A DNA stretch of 64,000 nucleotides, taken from the NCBI GenBank assembly GCA_046520405.1, contig JBKGHI010000004.1:1-64000 (forward strand), read 5' to 3'. Below, in pieces: positions 16,987 through 27,176 of this stretch. The DNA is from Myxococcus sp046520405. Its GTDB lineage: Bacteria > Myxococcota > Myxococcia > Myxococcales > Myxococcaceae. Under the pieces are notes generated by a model that worked only from the letters and a program-made list of their open reading frames with translations, made no database searches and had not been told where the DNA came from. Position numbers and translations under genes: made by a program. Numbering within the stretch: position 1 is the stretch's first letter; each line of letters starts with the position of its first letter.

Positions 16987-17801
16987 CAGAAGAACATGAC
17001 GCCGAGCATGAAATCGAGGATGAAGATGGACAAGGCGCTGGCCACCATCGCCTCCGTGGTGGCCTGCCCCACGCCCTTGGCGCCGCCCGAGGCGTTGAAG
17101 CCCTTGAAGCAGCAGATGAGGGCCACCGCCAGGCCGAACACGGCGCCCTTGAGCAGGCCCTGGAAGATGTCCTCGGGCGCCAGCCACTGCTGGGTGCGGG
17201 AGAGGAAGGTTCCGGGGGAGATGCCCAGGCCCCCCACGGCCACCACGTAGGCGCCGCCCATCCCCATGGTGTTGAAGAGCATGGTGAGCGCCGGCACCAT
17301 GAAGAGGCCGGCCAGCACCCGGGGCACCAGCAGGTACTGGACCGGGTTGACGGCCATGGTCTCCAGGGCGTCCACCTGCTCGGTGACGCGCATGGTGCCC
17401 AGCTCGGTGCACATGGCGGAGCCGGCGCGCATGGTCACCATCAGCGCGGAGAACACCGCGGCCAGCTCGCGGGTGAGCGTCAGCGCCACCGTGGGTCCCA
17501 CCAGGCTCTCCGCGTCGAAGAGCTGGAAGGCGGTGGAGGTCTGGAGCGCGAACACCATGCCGGTGAACGTGCCGGTGAGCGACACGATGAAGATGGACCC
17601 CACGCCCACGAAGTCCAGCTGGGCGAAGAGGTTCGCCAACCGGTAGGGCCGCCGCACGCTCCAGCGGAAGACGTCCAGCCCCATGGTGATGATGCCGCCC
17701 AGGGTGCTGACGACGTCGATGAGGCCCTGGCCGAAGCTCGAGATGGCCTGGGTGATGAGCCCGGGCTCGCGTGCCGGCTTGCTGGGGGTCTGCGTGGTCA
17801 T
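16986..17801 (-). CDS. mlaE: MlaE family ABC transporter permease
   Basis: A 271-aa inner-membrane permease with about five hydrophobic segments. Family blocks include QLDFVGVGSIFIVSLTGTFTG, ALTRELAAVFSALMVTMRAG-type sequence, GSAMCTELGTMRVTEQVDAL and the C-terminal ATTEAMVASALSIFILDFML. The MRVTEQVDALE motif is the coupling region to the ATPase. It is the first gene of the mlaEFD operon, with a 165-bp divergent intergenic region to a zinc-finger protein gene. The start chosen is an ATG followed by TTQTPSKP; earlier in-frame starts lead into non-conserved sequence. Confidence 0.94.
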   Translation of the reverse strand: MTTQTPSKPAREPGLITQAISSFGQGLIDVVSTLGGIITMGLDVFRWSVRRPYRLANLFAQLDFVGVGSIFIVSLTGTFTGMVFALQTSTAFQLFDAESLVGPTVALTLTRELAAVFSALMVTMRAGSAMCTELGTMRVTEQVDALETMAVNPVQYLLVPRVLAGLFMVPALTMLFNTMGMGGAYVVAVGGLGISPGTFLSRTQQWLAPEDIFQGLLKGAVFGLAVALICCFKGFNASGGAKGVGQATTEAMVASALSIFILDFMLGVMFF

Positions 17802-17966
17802 GCGTTCGGGGCTACTCTTTACGGCGGCCCGGTGGCCGGCACAAGGCCCGGGGAGGCAGGCGACGAAGACACTTCCTCCCTTGGAAGCGATGCCGTTATG
17901 TTCCGCGCCCCTTTCCTCCCATGCCCGGCGGCGTCCCCTGCCGGGCCGAGATAAAGACGAACAAAC

Positions 17967-18548
17967 ATGGCAACTCATAAGGTCGGCGGCGAGGTGGATG
18001 CGCTCTGTACCCGCTGCAAGCTCACCCTGGCGCACACCATCCTGGCGATGGTGGGAACGAAGATTGCTCGAGTGCGCTGCAACACCTGTGGCGGAGACCA
18101 CGCTTATCGCGGGGCTCCAGGCGCGACGGATCGCCCCTCTTCCAGCAGCAGCACCACCCGCGCCACGCGCACGTCCAGCAGCTCGAGCGCGGCGTCCAAG
18201 GCGGAGAAGATCATCATCTCCTTCGAGGAGCAGCTCGCGGGCAAGGACGTGGCCAACGCGCCCCGCTACAGCCCGAAAGACACGTACCGGATGGATCAGG
18301 TCATCCAGCATCCCACCTTTGGAACGGGCTACGTGTCGGCCGTTCGCGGCGACAAGGTAGACATCACCTTCCGCGGCGACACCAAGACGCTGGTGCACGG
18401 CCGCGGTGGTGCTCCGGCCGAGAAGCCGGCCTTCAGCCCGCCGATCCGCCAGGCCACCGGGCCCGCGGACAAGCCCCAGCCCGTCGGAGACACCGCCGAG
18501 CCGGCGGCCGATGAGGGCGCCGAGCCGCCTCCCCCATCGGAGGACTGA
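17967..18548 (+). CDS. Zinc-finger/Tudor-like conserved protein
   Basis: A 193-aa soluble protein. The N-terminal zinc ribbon carries C14-x2-C17 (CTRC) and C38-x2-C41 (CNTC). A Ser/Thr-rich linker (residues about 57-78) follows. Then comes a compact domain with VIQHPTFGTGYVSAVRGD and VDITFRGDTKTLVHGR, resembling the SH3/Tudor-like C-terminal domain of UvrD/PcrA helicases that contacts RNA polymerase. The tail is Pro/Ala/Glu-rich. Such architecture suggests binding to a nucleic-acid or transcription complex, but no function is known. It is divergent from mlaE. Confidence 0.75.
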   Translation: MATHKVGGEVDALCTRCKLTLAHTILAMVGTKIARVRCNTCGGDHAYRGAPGATDRPSSSSSTTRATRTSSSSSAASKAEKIIISFEEQLAGKDVANAPRYSPKDTYRMDQVIQHPTFGTGYVSAVRGDKVDITFRGDTKTLVHGRGGAPAEKPAFSPPIRQATGPADKPQPVGDTAEPAADEGAEPPPPSED

Positions 18549-18581
18549 TTTACACCCGAATCCAGAGGAGGGGCCCGGACG

Positions 18582-20158
18582 ATGAGACTGCGCGTGCTGC
18601 CCCTCCTCTTGATGGTCCTCGCCACCCCCGTGGCGGGGACGGCCGCACCGGCTGACGCCACGGTGTCCTGGACGCCGGAGCGCATCGTGCTCGGCGCCGA
18701 CACGCTGGTGGAGTTGAAGGTCCAGGTCCCCGCCGGCACGGGCACCCTCCACGCCGCGGCGTCCACGGGCGCCTTCGTGGCGGACCGGCTGGACGGGGGC
18801 CCAGTCCGCCTCTTTCAGTGGCGGCCCCCTTCGGTGCGTTACCCCCAGGTGGCCGTGCTGCTCTTCTGGGCCGCCGCGCCTGGTCCCGATTCACCGCCCC
18901 AGGTGACGGTGGTCCGGCTGCCCTGGTGGGATTCACGGAGCTGGACGTCGCCACGGCGGCGGGCGCGACTGTCGAAGTGGAGGTCGCGGACCGGCGCTTT
19001 GGCCCCGTGAAGGCGAATGGCCGGGGTCGGGCCCGCGTCCCCGTTGAAGTGCCGCCCGGCATCCGGAAGGCGCGCGTGCTGGCCACACGCGGCACGCTCC
19101 GCACGGATGCGACGGTGCCGATGGACGCGCCTCCGGATTCGCCACTGGCCGCGGTCCTCACGCCGCGCCCCCTTCCCTCTGCGGAGGGCGGCTGGCTGTT
19201 GATGGCGGGCGAGGCGCCCCTGCGCGATAGCGACCTGGACGTGGAGGTGGATGGCGCGAGCGGTATGCCCGAGGACGCGAGGGTGACGTCGAATGCCATG
19301 TCTCCGGCGTCATCGGCTGGAGGCAGTGCCGAGCCGACAAACTCGCCTCGCGACGTGTCAGTGTCCGCGCCTCGCCCTGATGCGGCCTCCACGCATGGCA
19401 GCACCTCGATGGCCGCGGCTGGCAATGCTCCGCCATCGACGTCGCGCAACGCCCCGGCATCCACGCTTGGTGAACCCCATGCGAGCAGCGCCGCGCCTCA
19501 GGACGTGGTGCGGATGCGCATCATTCCCGTCGCCGGAGCGAAGCGGGTCCAGGTGCACGTCCGCCGCCGGGACCACGCGCACACGTCACACACCGAGGCC
19601 GACGTCACCGTCCTGTCGACGCCCGTCGCCGCGCGCGCCTCGGGCTCGGATGCGTCGTGGCAGAGCTCCTTCTTCCTGCTCGCGGGCGGAGTGCTCGCGA
19701 GCGGCGCCAACACCGGCCCGTCTGGCGGCGTGGGCGTCTCCCTCCTCACGCCGCTGTGGCGTCACCGGCTCGCGGCCGAACTGGAAGTGGGCGCCCGGAC
19801 CGCCACGTACGACGGCGCGGTGGACGCGCTGGGCCTGGTCCGTTCGCAAGTCCTGGCCCTGCCGCTGCTCCTATCCGTCCGCGCGGAACTGTTCCGTCGT
19901 GCCGCCCTCTCGCTGCACGGGCGAGCAGGCGCCGGTCCCGTCCCCTTCCACCACTACCTGTCCAGCGACTTCCAGGGAGAGGTCAAAGAGAGCAAAGTCT
20001 CCGCCATGGGCTTCGTCTCCCTACAAGGGGCCTACCGCATCGGCCGCTGGAGCGCCTTGGCGGAAGCGCGAGGCGCCTGGGCCCCCGTGCACACGCCGTG
20101 GCTGGACACGCAGTTGGGCGGACTGGCCATGTACCTGGGCGTGAGGTTCGAGCCGTGA
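18582..20158 (+). CDS. Secreted outer-membrane-like protein, interrupted by a frameshift
   Basis: The ATG follows a clear GAGGAGGGG ribosome-binding site. The signal peptide is MRLRVLPLLLMVLATPVAGTAA. The first frame reads to VTVVRLP, and the continuation LVGFTELDVATAAGA lies in the next frame. Restoring one G in the run near 18912-18925 (VVRLP-A-LVGF) joins them. The middle is Ser/Ala/Pro-rich low complexity (residues roughly 215-300). The C-terminal 180 residues have alternating hydrophobic residues and end in YLGVRFEP, as expected for a beta-barrel. The stop overlaps the next lipoprotein gene (GTGA). Not a recognised family. Confidence 0.65.
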
Positions 20159-20925
20159 GCCGGGCCAGGGGCCTGCTCCCCACGCTGCTGCTCTGCGCGT
20201 GCGGCACGAGCACGACCCTGGGCCCTCCTGAAATCCTCTCCGTCCGTCCCAACCAGGTCCTTGTCACGGAGGCCGCGTCCTCACGGGTCCAGGTCTCGCT
20301 CGACGCCGTGCTGCCCATCCGCGTCGACTACGGCCGGGAAGAGGCTCACGCCTCGCCCGTGCACGTCTGGATTGGCTCCGAAGAAGCCCAGGTCGAACGC
20401 GCGGCCCTGGACGGCACGCTCCAGGTGGCGATGCCGCCCGGGCTCGGCGTGGGGAGCCATGACGTCCGGGTGGTGCTCGCGGATGGCCGAGAAGGCATGC
20501 GGCCCGATGCGCTGACGCTCGCGTCCACGGACGCGACGGATGCCGGGGACCCTCGGTGCGAAGAAGCGGAGCCACGGGATTGCCGTCCTCCCACGGACGC
20601 GGGCGTCACGTTCCCTGGCGAGGCACCCCTGGCCCGAGGCGACATCACCGGCTTCCGCGTGGAGCCCGTTGGGGCGCAGCGCGTGGGCGAGCCCTTCCTC
20701 GTCGTCATCCACGCCGAGGGCCCTCGCGCCACGCGCTTTCATGGCACGGTGACCATGACGGTCAACGCCAGGAACGGAACCGTCGGACCCAGCACGCTGG
20801 GCCCGTTCCAGGACGGTGTCCTGTCTCAGGACGTCACCGTGACGGCGCACGGGGGCAACATCAAGCTCACCGTGACGGACGACCTGGGCGCACAGGGCAC
20901 GTCCAACGGCTTCAGGGTGCGGTAA
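20155..20925 (+). CDS. Lipoprotein with IPT/Ig-like domains
   Basis: A 256-aa lipoprotein with signal peptide and lipobox (LLPTLLLCACG). The region after the lipobox (PPEILSVRPNQVLVTEAASS) resembles an IPT/TIG Ig-like fold, and the C-terminal part contains a second Ig-like unit (RFHGTVTMTVNARNGTV). Between them is an Asp/Cys-containing linker (DAGDPRCEEAEPRDCRPPTD). The GTG start overlaps the stop of the preceding outer-membrane-like protein (GTGA), so the pair probably form a surface complex. It converges with the pseudouridine synthase gene, overlapping by 14 bp. Confidence 0.8.
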   Translation: MSRARGLLPTLLLCACGTSTTLGPPEILSVRPNQVLVTEAASSRVQVSLDAVLPIRVDYGREEAHASPVHVWIGSEEAQVERAALDGTLQVAMPPGLGVGSHDVRVVLADGREGMRPDALTLASTDATDAGDPRCEEAEPRDCRPPTDAGVTFPGEAPLARGDITGFRVEPVGAQRVGEPFLVVIHAEGPRATRFHGTVTMTVNARNGTVGPSTLGPFQDGVLSQDVTVTAHGGNIKLTVTDDLGAQGTSNGFRVR

Positions 20926-21616
20926 CCGCCGCGCGGAGCAGGTCGCGAGCCCGAGCCATGTCCCCCGGCATCGGCGCGTCCACGGCGCGCGCCTCGACGC
21001 CCGCCAGGGCCGGCCACTCCACGCGCGCGGCATGCAGGGGCGTGCGGGCCAACACCACCGCGTCCCCCTCCCCGCCCAGGTCCTTCTCCGTCAGCGGCGC
21101 CTCGCGGCCGTACTGGTGGTCCACCAGCAGCGGGTGCCCCAGGGACAGCAGGTGCACGCGAATCTGGTGCGTCCTGCCCGTCAGGGGTTCGGCTTCCACC
21201 AATGACGCGCGCTCGAAGGTCTCCACGGGCCGCACGCGGGTGCGCGAGGCCTTGGCGTCGGTGTCCCCGGGCCGGGCCACGCGCATGCGTCCCTTGCGCG
21301 CGGCCACCAGCGGCGCATCGACCATCCGAGGCGCCTCCATGCGGCCTTCCACCAACGCCACGTAGCGCTTGCGCACCTTGCCCGTCTCGAAGGCTCCCGA
21401 CAGCGCCCGGTGCACCGCCGCGTCCAGCGCGAACACCAGGGCCCCCGAGGTGTCCCTGTCCAAGCGGTGCACCACGAAGACCTTCTGGCGCCGCTGGGTC
21501 TCCAGCAGCTCCCGGAGCGAGGGCCCCCCCTCGCGTCCGGGAATGACGAGCATCCCGGGCGGCTTGTCCACGACGAGCACGCCGCCGCCCTCGAAGAGGA
21601 TGCGGACGTCGGTCAC
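20912..21616 (-). CDS. RluA family pseudouridine synthase
   Basis: A 234-aa enzyme that isomerises uridine in rRNA or tRNA. The catalytic loop is HRLDRDTSGALVFA with the Asp nucleophile in LDRDTSG. The family blocks VVDKPPGMLVIPG, ALVEGRME and LTGRTHQIRVHLLSLGHPL are all present. There is no S4 domain, which resembles the TruC/RluA-type short enzymes. Target specificity is not determinable. The GTG start overlaps the stop of the upstream M16 subunit gene (GTGA). Confidence 0.93.
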   Translation of the reverse strand: MTDVRILFEGGGVLVVDKPPGMLVIPGREGGPSLRELLETQRRQKVFVVHRLDRDTSGALVFALDAAVHRALSGAFETGKVRKRYVALVEGRMEAPRMVDAPLVAARKGRMRVARPGDTDAKASRTRVRPVETFERASLVEAEPLTGRTHQIRVHLLSLGHPLLVDHQYGREAPLTEKDLGGEGDAVVLARTPLHAARVEWPALAGVEARAVDAPMPGDMARARDLLRAAVTAP

Positions 21617-23052
21617 TCGTACTCCGCCGCCGGCACCACGGTGATGGGCCCCAGGCCCTTGAGCTGCTTCCTCACCGCGTCCGCCTTGCCCAGCACCACC
21701 ACGACGGGCGCCTGCGCGAAGCAGTACTGCTTGGCGACCGTGGCCACCTGCTTGGGCGTCACCGCGCGCAGCCGATCCCTGAACTTCTCCACCCAGTCAT
21801 CCCCCAGCCCGTGCAGGCGAGCCTCGGCGATGCTGCCAGCGATGGATTCGTTCGTCTCGGTGCGCAGTGGATAGAGGCCGGCGAGGTAGGACTGGGCGTC
21901 CGCCAGCTCACGCGGCTTGAGCCCCTTCTCCCGGACGCCGCCAATCTCCGCCAGCGCCACGTCGATGATTTCGCGCGTGGACTCCGTCTTGGTGAACGTG
22001 GACAGCGCGAAGACGCCGGCCGCGTTCATCGAGTCGAACCACGAGCTGACGCCGTAGGTGAGGCCGCGGTTGACGCGAATCTCATTCATCAGCCGCGACG
22101 TGAAGCCGCCGCCCAGGGCGATGTTCATCGCCGTGGCCGGGAAGTAGTCCTCGTGGCCCATGCGCATGCCCGGACCGCCCAGCCGCACCTGCGACTGCGT
22201 CTGGTCCGGCTTGTCCACGATGAGCACCTTCCCCGCCTGGGCCATCTTCGTCGGCGCGGGGATGGCCACGGGCGCGTCCGGCCCGCCCGCCCAACCCGCG
22301 AAGGCCTCCTCCGCCGCGGCCGCCACGCGGCCCGGGTCCACCGCTCCCACCACGATGAGCATGGACACCTTGGGCCCCATGCGCTCCTGGTGGAAGCGCA
22401 CCACGTCATCGCGCGTGAAGGTCTTCACCGTCTTCGACGAGCCGCCCACGTCATGTCCGTAGGGGTGGTTCCCCCACAGCGCGCGGACCATGGCCCGGTC
22501 GGCGATGACGGACGGGTCGTCCAGGTCGTTGGCGAAGTGCGCCAGCTCACGCTCCCGCGCATCGTCCACCTCGGACTGCGGGAAGGTGGGCTCACGCACC
22601 AACTGGCCGAGGATGCCGAGCATCTGCACGAAGTGCTCGGACGGCGTGGTGATGGCCACCGAGATGGTGTCCTCACTCACGGCCACGCCCAGGCTGGCGC
22701 CGACGAACTCCACCGCTTCGTCGATGGCCTGCGCGTCCAGCCGGCGGGTGCCCCGGCGCAGCAGCCGGGCGGTGAAGTCCGCCAGGCCGTGCTTGCCATC
22801 CGGGTCGGTGGCGCTGCCCGCGCGAATCACCAGCCGCGCGGACACCAGGGGCAACGGTCCACGCTCGGCGGCGATGACCTTCAGACCGCTGGACGTGGTG
22901 CTTTCATGCAGCGTGGGCAACGTGAGGGCGCTCGTGGTGGCGCGGGACGCCGTGCGCTTCGGCGCGGACTTGCGAGCGGCAGGCGCCTTGATGACGGGGC
23001 GCTTCGCCGCGCGGGCGGGAGACTTACGGGAGGGGCTCTTGCGAGAGGCCAT
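21613..23052 (-). CDS. M16 family peptidase, non-catalytic subunit
   Basis: A 479-aa protein of the pitrilysin (M16) family that lacks the zinc motif. Where active subunits have HxxEH, this one reads GLADFTARLL. It keeps the C-terminal features of the second subunit, such as GGGFTSRLMNEIRVNRGLTYGV, which includes the R/Y pair that contacts substrate. The first 40 residues are very basic and repetitive (RKSPSRKSPARAAKRP), without a signal peptide; this tail is unusual for the family. It lies immediately downstream of the active subunit gene, as expected for an alpha/beta heterodimer. Confidence 0.9.
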   Translation of the reverse strand: MASRKSPSRKSPARAAKRPVIKAPAARKSAPKRTASRATTSALTLPTLHESTTSSGLKVIAAERGPLPLVSARLVIRAGSATDPDGKHGLADFTARLLRRGTRRLDAQAIDEAVEFVGASLGVAVSEDTISVAITTPSEHFVQMLGILGQLVREPTFPQSEVDDARERELAHFANDLDDPSVIADRAMVRALWGNHPYGHDVGGSSKTVKTFTRDDVVRFHQERMGPKVSMLIVVGAVDPGRVAAAAEEAFAGWAGGPDAPVAIPAPTKMAQAGKVLIVDKPDQTQSQVRLGGPGMRMGHEDYFPATAMNIALGGGFTSRLMNEIRVNRGLTYGVSSWFDSMNAAGVFALSTFTKTESTREIIDVALAEIGGVREKGLKPRELADAQSYLAGLYPLRTETNESIAGSIAEARLHGLGDDWVEKFRDRLRAVTPKQVATVAKQYCFAQAPVVVVLGKADAVRKQLKGLGPITVVPAAEYE

Positions 23053-23083
23053 ATCGAGAGGACTTTCCTTGTGCGGGCCGGGC

Positions 23084-24396
23084 TCAGGCTTCGGTGGGCG
23101 CGGGAACCAGCGTCACCACGGAGCGGCCCTCGGGCGCGAAGTACTTCGCGGCCACGGCCTTGACCTGGTCGTTCGTGATGGAAGCGTAGGTGGAGGGCAA
23201 CGTGAGGAGGCGGCGCCAGTCACCCAGCAGCGCCTCGTAGTGCCCCAGGGCATGCGCCCGGCCGCTGTTCGTGGCCAGCTCGCGCATGTGGTCCGAGCGC
23301 AGGTTGTTCTGCGCCTTCTGCAGCTCACGCTCGGTGATGCCCTCGCGCGCCACCTTCTCCAGCTCGGCGTACAGCGCGGCCTCCACCTTCTTCGGGTCGG
23401 AGTCCGGCTTCAGCGCCAGGTAGAAGAGGATGGTGCCCGGATCGATGCGCCAGCTCCAGTCGAGCATCAGCGACACGGCCAGCTTCTGCTCGTACACCAG
23501 CGAGCGCACCAGCCGGCTCCCCTCCCCCTTCGTCAGCACGTACTGGATGACGTCCAGCACGAAGGTGTCGTCGCTGCTCGCGGCGGGCCCCGGAAGCCCA
23601 GCATCAGCGCGGGGGACTGCGCGGGGTGACGGACCTCGGCGCGGCGCTCGCCCTTCTGCTCGGGCTCGGCGTTGAGCACCGGCGTGGGCGCGGGGCCGCG
23701 GGGGATGTTCCCGTAGTACTTGCGCACCAGCGCCAGCGTCTTCTTCGGGTCGATGTCCCCCACGATGTACAGCACCGCGTTGTTGGGCGCGTAGTACGTG
23801 CGGAAGTACTCCTGGCAGTCCTCGCGGCGGATGGCCTCGATGTCCGCCATCCACCCGATGACGGGCCAGCGGTAGGGATGCGCCTTGTAGACGAGCGTGC
23901 CCAGCTCCTCGTCCATGATGCCGAAGATGTCGTTGTCCACGCGGACGCGGCGCTCTTCCTTCACCACCTCGCGCTCGCTGGTGAGCGTCTCCTGGGAGAT
24001 GCGCAGCGAGCGCATCCGGTCCGACTCCAGGTCCAGCACCGTCTCCAGCGCGTCGGCGGAGAAGTCGTCGTAGTACACCGTCAAGTCGTTGGACGTGTAC
24101 GCGTTGGAGCGGCCGCCGTTGGACTCCAGCGTCTTGTCGAACATCTTGGGGCCGTACTTCTTGGCCCCGTTGAACATCATGTGCTCGAACAGGTGGCTGA
24201 TGCCGGTGATGCCGGGCCGCTCGTTGCGGCTGCCCACCTGGAACACGGTGTAGAGGCTGACGACGGGGGCCTGGTGGTTGGCGAGCAACCGCACCTGGAG
24301 GCCATTGGGGAGCGTGGCCTCGTGGACGTCGAACAGGGACTCGAGGGCGGGGTCCGCCACGGGAGTGGGTACTTTGCTCGGGGAAGCCTTGGGCAT
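23084..24396 (-). CDS. M16 family zinc peptidase, catalytic subunit, frameshifted
   Basis: The zinc peptidase partner of the next gene. The inverzincin motif HLFEH is at residues 68-72 with downstream NAYTSNDLTVYYDDF. The N-terminal frame runs to LMLGFRGP, and the rest (AASSDDTFVLDVIQYVLTKG...) is in the next frame. Adding one G to the GGGCCCC run at 23585-23591 joins them as FRGPAASSDDTF, which is the normal M16 sequence. I therefore treat it as a sequencing artefact; if real, the enzyme lacks its C-terminal half. No signal peptide is seen. Confidence 0.85.
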
Positions 24397-24424
24397 AGGT
24401 CCCCCGAACCTAACCAGAGCGTGG

Positions 24425-25090
24425 CTATAGATCCACGACACCCGCACGCAAGGCCATCACCACGGCCTCCACATGCGAGTTGACGCCCATCTTCCGGTAG
24501 ATATGAGACAGGTGCGTGCGCACTGTCCGGCGCTCCAGCGTCATCACCTGCCCCACCTCGGCGTTGGACAGGCCCTTGGCCACGTAGCGGAGCACCTCGA
24601 ACTCCAGCGGCGTGAGGTTCCAGGGGTTCTCCGGCTTCTGCTCCTCCTGGGTGGACTTCGCCTGGACGGATTGGAAGTAGTTCCAGAAGCGCTTGGCGAT
24701 GATGGGCTCCAGGACGGTGCCACCCTCCATCACCTCCTGGATGCCGGAGCGGATCTTCTCCGGCCCCACCCGCTTCACGAGGTAGCCGGAGGCGCCGGCC
24801 TGGATGGCCTCGTACACCTTCGTCTCGTCGTCGAAGGACGTGAGGATGAGGATCTCCACCTCCGGGGCGCGGCGCTTCACCCGCTGCGTCACCTGGATGC
24901 CGTTGATGCCGGGCAGCTCCAGGTCCAGCAGGACGAGCTGGGGCCGGAGCTGGACGATGTCCTCCACCGCGGCCTCCCCTTCCTGGGAGGTGCCCACCAC
25001 CTCCAGTTCGGGAAAGGTGGCCAGCACCTTCACCAGGTTCTTGAGGAGCTGGGGTTGATCCTCGACGACGAAGATGCGGGTCGGGTCCAT
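24425..25090 (-). CDS. NarL/FixJ-type response regulator
   Basis: A 221-aa two-domain regulator. The receiver domain has the acidic pocket VVEDQPQ, phospho-acceptor Asp in LVLLDLELPG (about residue 57) and K in YLVKRVGP. The LuxR-type HTH is LTPLEFEVLRYVAKGLSNAE...RTVRTHLSHIYRKMGV. No histidine kinase gene is adjacent; instead it follows, 2 bp apart, a kinase-like PEGA protein. This suggests a shared signalling pathway or regulation by an orphan kinase. Confidence 0.94.
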   Translation of the reverse strand: MDPTRIFVVEDQPQLLKNLVKVLATFPELEVVGTSQEGEAAVEDIVQLRPQLVLLDLELPGINGIQVTQRVKRRAPEVEILILTSFDDETKVYEAIQAGASGYLVKRVGPEKIRSGIQEVMEGGTVLEPIIAKRFWNYFQSVQAKSTQEEQKPENPWNLTPLEFEVLRYVAKGLSNAEVGQVMTLERRTVRTHLSHIYRKMGVNSHVEAVVMALRAGVVDL

Positions 25091-25092
25091 GG

Positions 25093-27176
25093 TCAGCGCC
25101 TCGGAGCTGTGAACGAGTCCACCATCACCTTGAGGTGCTGCCCGCGCTTGAGGCGCAGGTCCAGCTCCTTGGGTTCACCGGTGGCGACGGACACCAGCTT
25201 GATGTGCCGGGTGCCCGTCTTGACGGGGTATCGGTTGAGGGGCGTACGGCGGTTCAGTCGCGCGCCGTCGACGTAGATGGTCGCCGGCACGTTGGTGGTG
25301 ATGGTGACAAAGGCGCGCTGCGACCTCGGAGGAGGCTTCGGCTCGGAGGCCGCGTCCTCCTCCACCTCGGGCGGCGCCGGCTCGGGCGTTGCGGGCGCGG
25401 ACCGCACCGGTGCGGGCGGCACGATGGGCATGGGCGGAGGCGGCCCACGGAGTCCTTCGCTGCCGGAACCTCCACCTCGGGCTCCTCCGACGCCTCCGCG
25501 TCGTCGCCTCCGCCGATCTGCCAGGCGGCGATCAGGAAGGTGATCAGCCCCACCCCGGCGATGGCGGCCGCGATGCCCAGGCGGCGGCCGTACCGGTGAT
25601 TGGCGACGAACAGCCGCCGCTCCGCGCTGACCAGGCGGCGATGCACGTCCGACACGGAGGACATCGCCGGATCGGAGGGCGGCATGGCGATGTCATCGCG
25701 CTGCCGCGCCGCGGCGGGCTTCACCGCGGGCAGCGCGTCCGGAATCGTCTTGGGCCCCTTGGCCTCCGCGGGCACTCTGCGAACCCGGACGCCTCGGCGC
25801 CCGGGCGCGGAGACGGACACGGAGCCTTCGTCTTCCTCCGCGGACGGCTCGGGCGTGGAGAAGTCCTCCACCACCTTCAGGCGCGGGTTGCGCCCGATGC
25901 GCGTGTTGCCACTCGCTGGCGCGGCCTGTTGGCGGCGGGGCTTGGGGGGAGCGGCCCCGGGGGGCGCCTCCCAGACCAGCTCCAGCGGCCCGGCCGGAGC
26001 GGGAGCCGTCTCCTCTTCCCCAACCGCGGGCGGGGGCGCGCTCGCTCGCGCGGATGCCTTCACCCGGGTGGCCACGTCCGCGATATCCGGCTCGTACAGC
26101 TCGGGCCGGTAGGCCTCGAACATCGGTCCGGAGGCCTGCTCGGTCTCCGCGTCGGCCTCGGACTCGGTCAGCGAGCGGCTGAACGGTGTCCGCTGGACCA
26201 CGGACTTCTCCAGCTCCTCGGCGCGCAGGTCGTCCATCTCCGCGCCGGAGATGGGCTCCAGCGTGAAGGGCTCCTTGAACGGCGGAGGCCCCCCGCTGAC
26301 GAGACTCATCTCGTTGGGGAACAGCTCGCGCACGAAGCGGCGCACGTCGTCCGCCGTGGGCATGCCGCCGCTGGCCGCCAGGTGGTTGCGCAGGGACGTC
26401 GCGAACTCGCCGCAGGAGCGGAAGCGGCGCTGGGGCGTGGGCTCCAGCGCGCGGAGGATGATGGGGTCCAACCGGGAGTTGATGCGCCGGTCCACCCGGC
26501 TGGGCGGCGGCAACGACTCACTGCGCCGCGTGGACACCCCGCCGCTGCCGGACACCACGGGCTCCCGCTGCGTGAGCAGCTCGTAGGCGATGGCGCCCAG
26601 CGAGTAGATGTCCGACTGCGCGGAGTGCGCATCCCCCCGCGTGACTTCCGGCGCGCGGTAGGTGCCCCGGCCCCGGTGGCCGAAGGACTTGCGCAGTTGG
26701 GGCACGGCCATCAGGGCGCGCAGCGCGCCGAAGTCGCACACGGCGGGCAGGCCGTCCTGTGACAGCACCACGTTGCCCGGGGTGATGGCGCCGTGCACCA
26801 CGCCCGCCTCGTGCGCCTGGTGCAGGGCCTCCAGCAGTTGGATGACGATGTGGAGCGCCACCGTGGGCGGCAGCACCACGTCCTTGGAGTGCAGGCGCTG
26901 GAGGGCCGTGCCCAGCGTGAAGCCGTCCACGTCCTCGCGGACCACGGCCAGGCGCTGACGGATGACGCCCAGGTCCACCACGTGGAGGATGCCCGGGTGC
27001 CGCACCGGCTGGAGCAGCCGCGTCGTCTCCGCCAGGTCGTGGGCATAGGCCGGGTCGCTCGTCCGGGGGTGGAACAGCTTCACCACCACGGGGACGCCGG
27101 GGAGCTCGATGCCCTGGAACAGCTCGGCCAGCTCTCCGCCTTCGACCTTGCCCGTCAGCCGGTACGTCGCGCTCAT
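25093..27176 (-). CDS. Ser/Thr protein kinase-like protein with PEGA domain, frameshifted
   Basis: The N-terminal protein-kinase fold starts at MSATYRLTGKVEGGELAELF and keeps the lysine-bearing strand VVKLFHP and the metal-binding DFGALRA. The APE-helix (TYRAPEVTRG, SDIYSLGAIAYELL) is also recognisable. The catalytic loop reads HGAITPGN, so the usual Asp of HRD is absent, suggesting a pseudokinase. A low-complexity linker follows, then one transmembrane segment (LGIAAAIAGVGLITFLIAAW) and a periplasmic PEGA domain (VTITTNVPATIYVDGARLNR). The reading frame breaks near 25440; one G added restores SVGPPPPMPIVPP. It overlaps the zinc-ribbon gene (ATGA) and is 2 bp from the NarL-type regulator. Confidence 0.85.
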
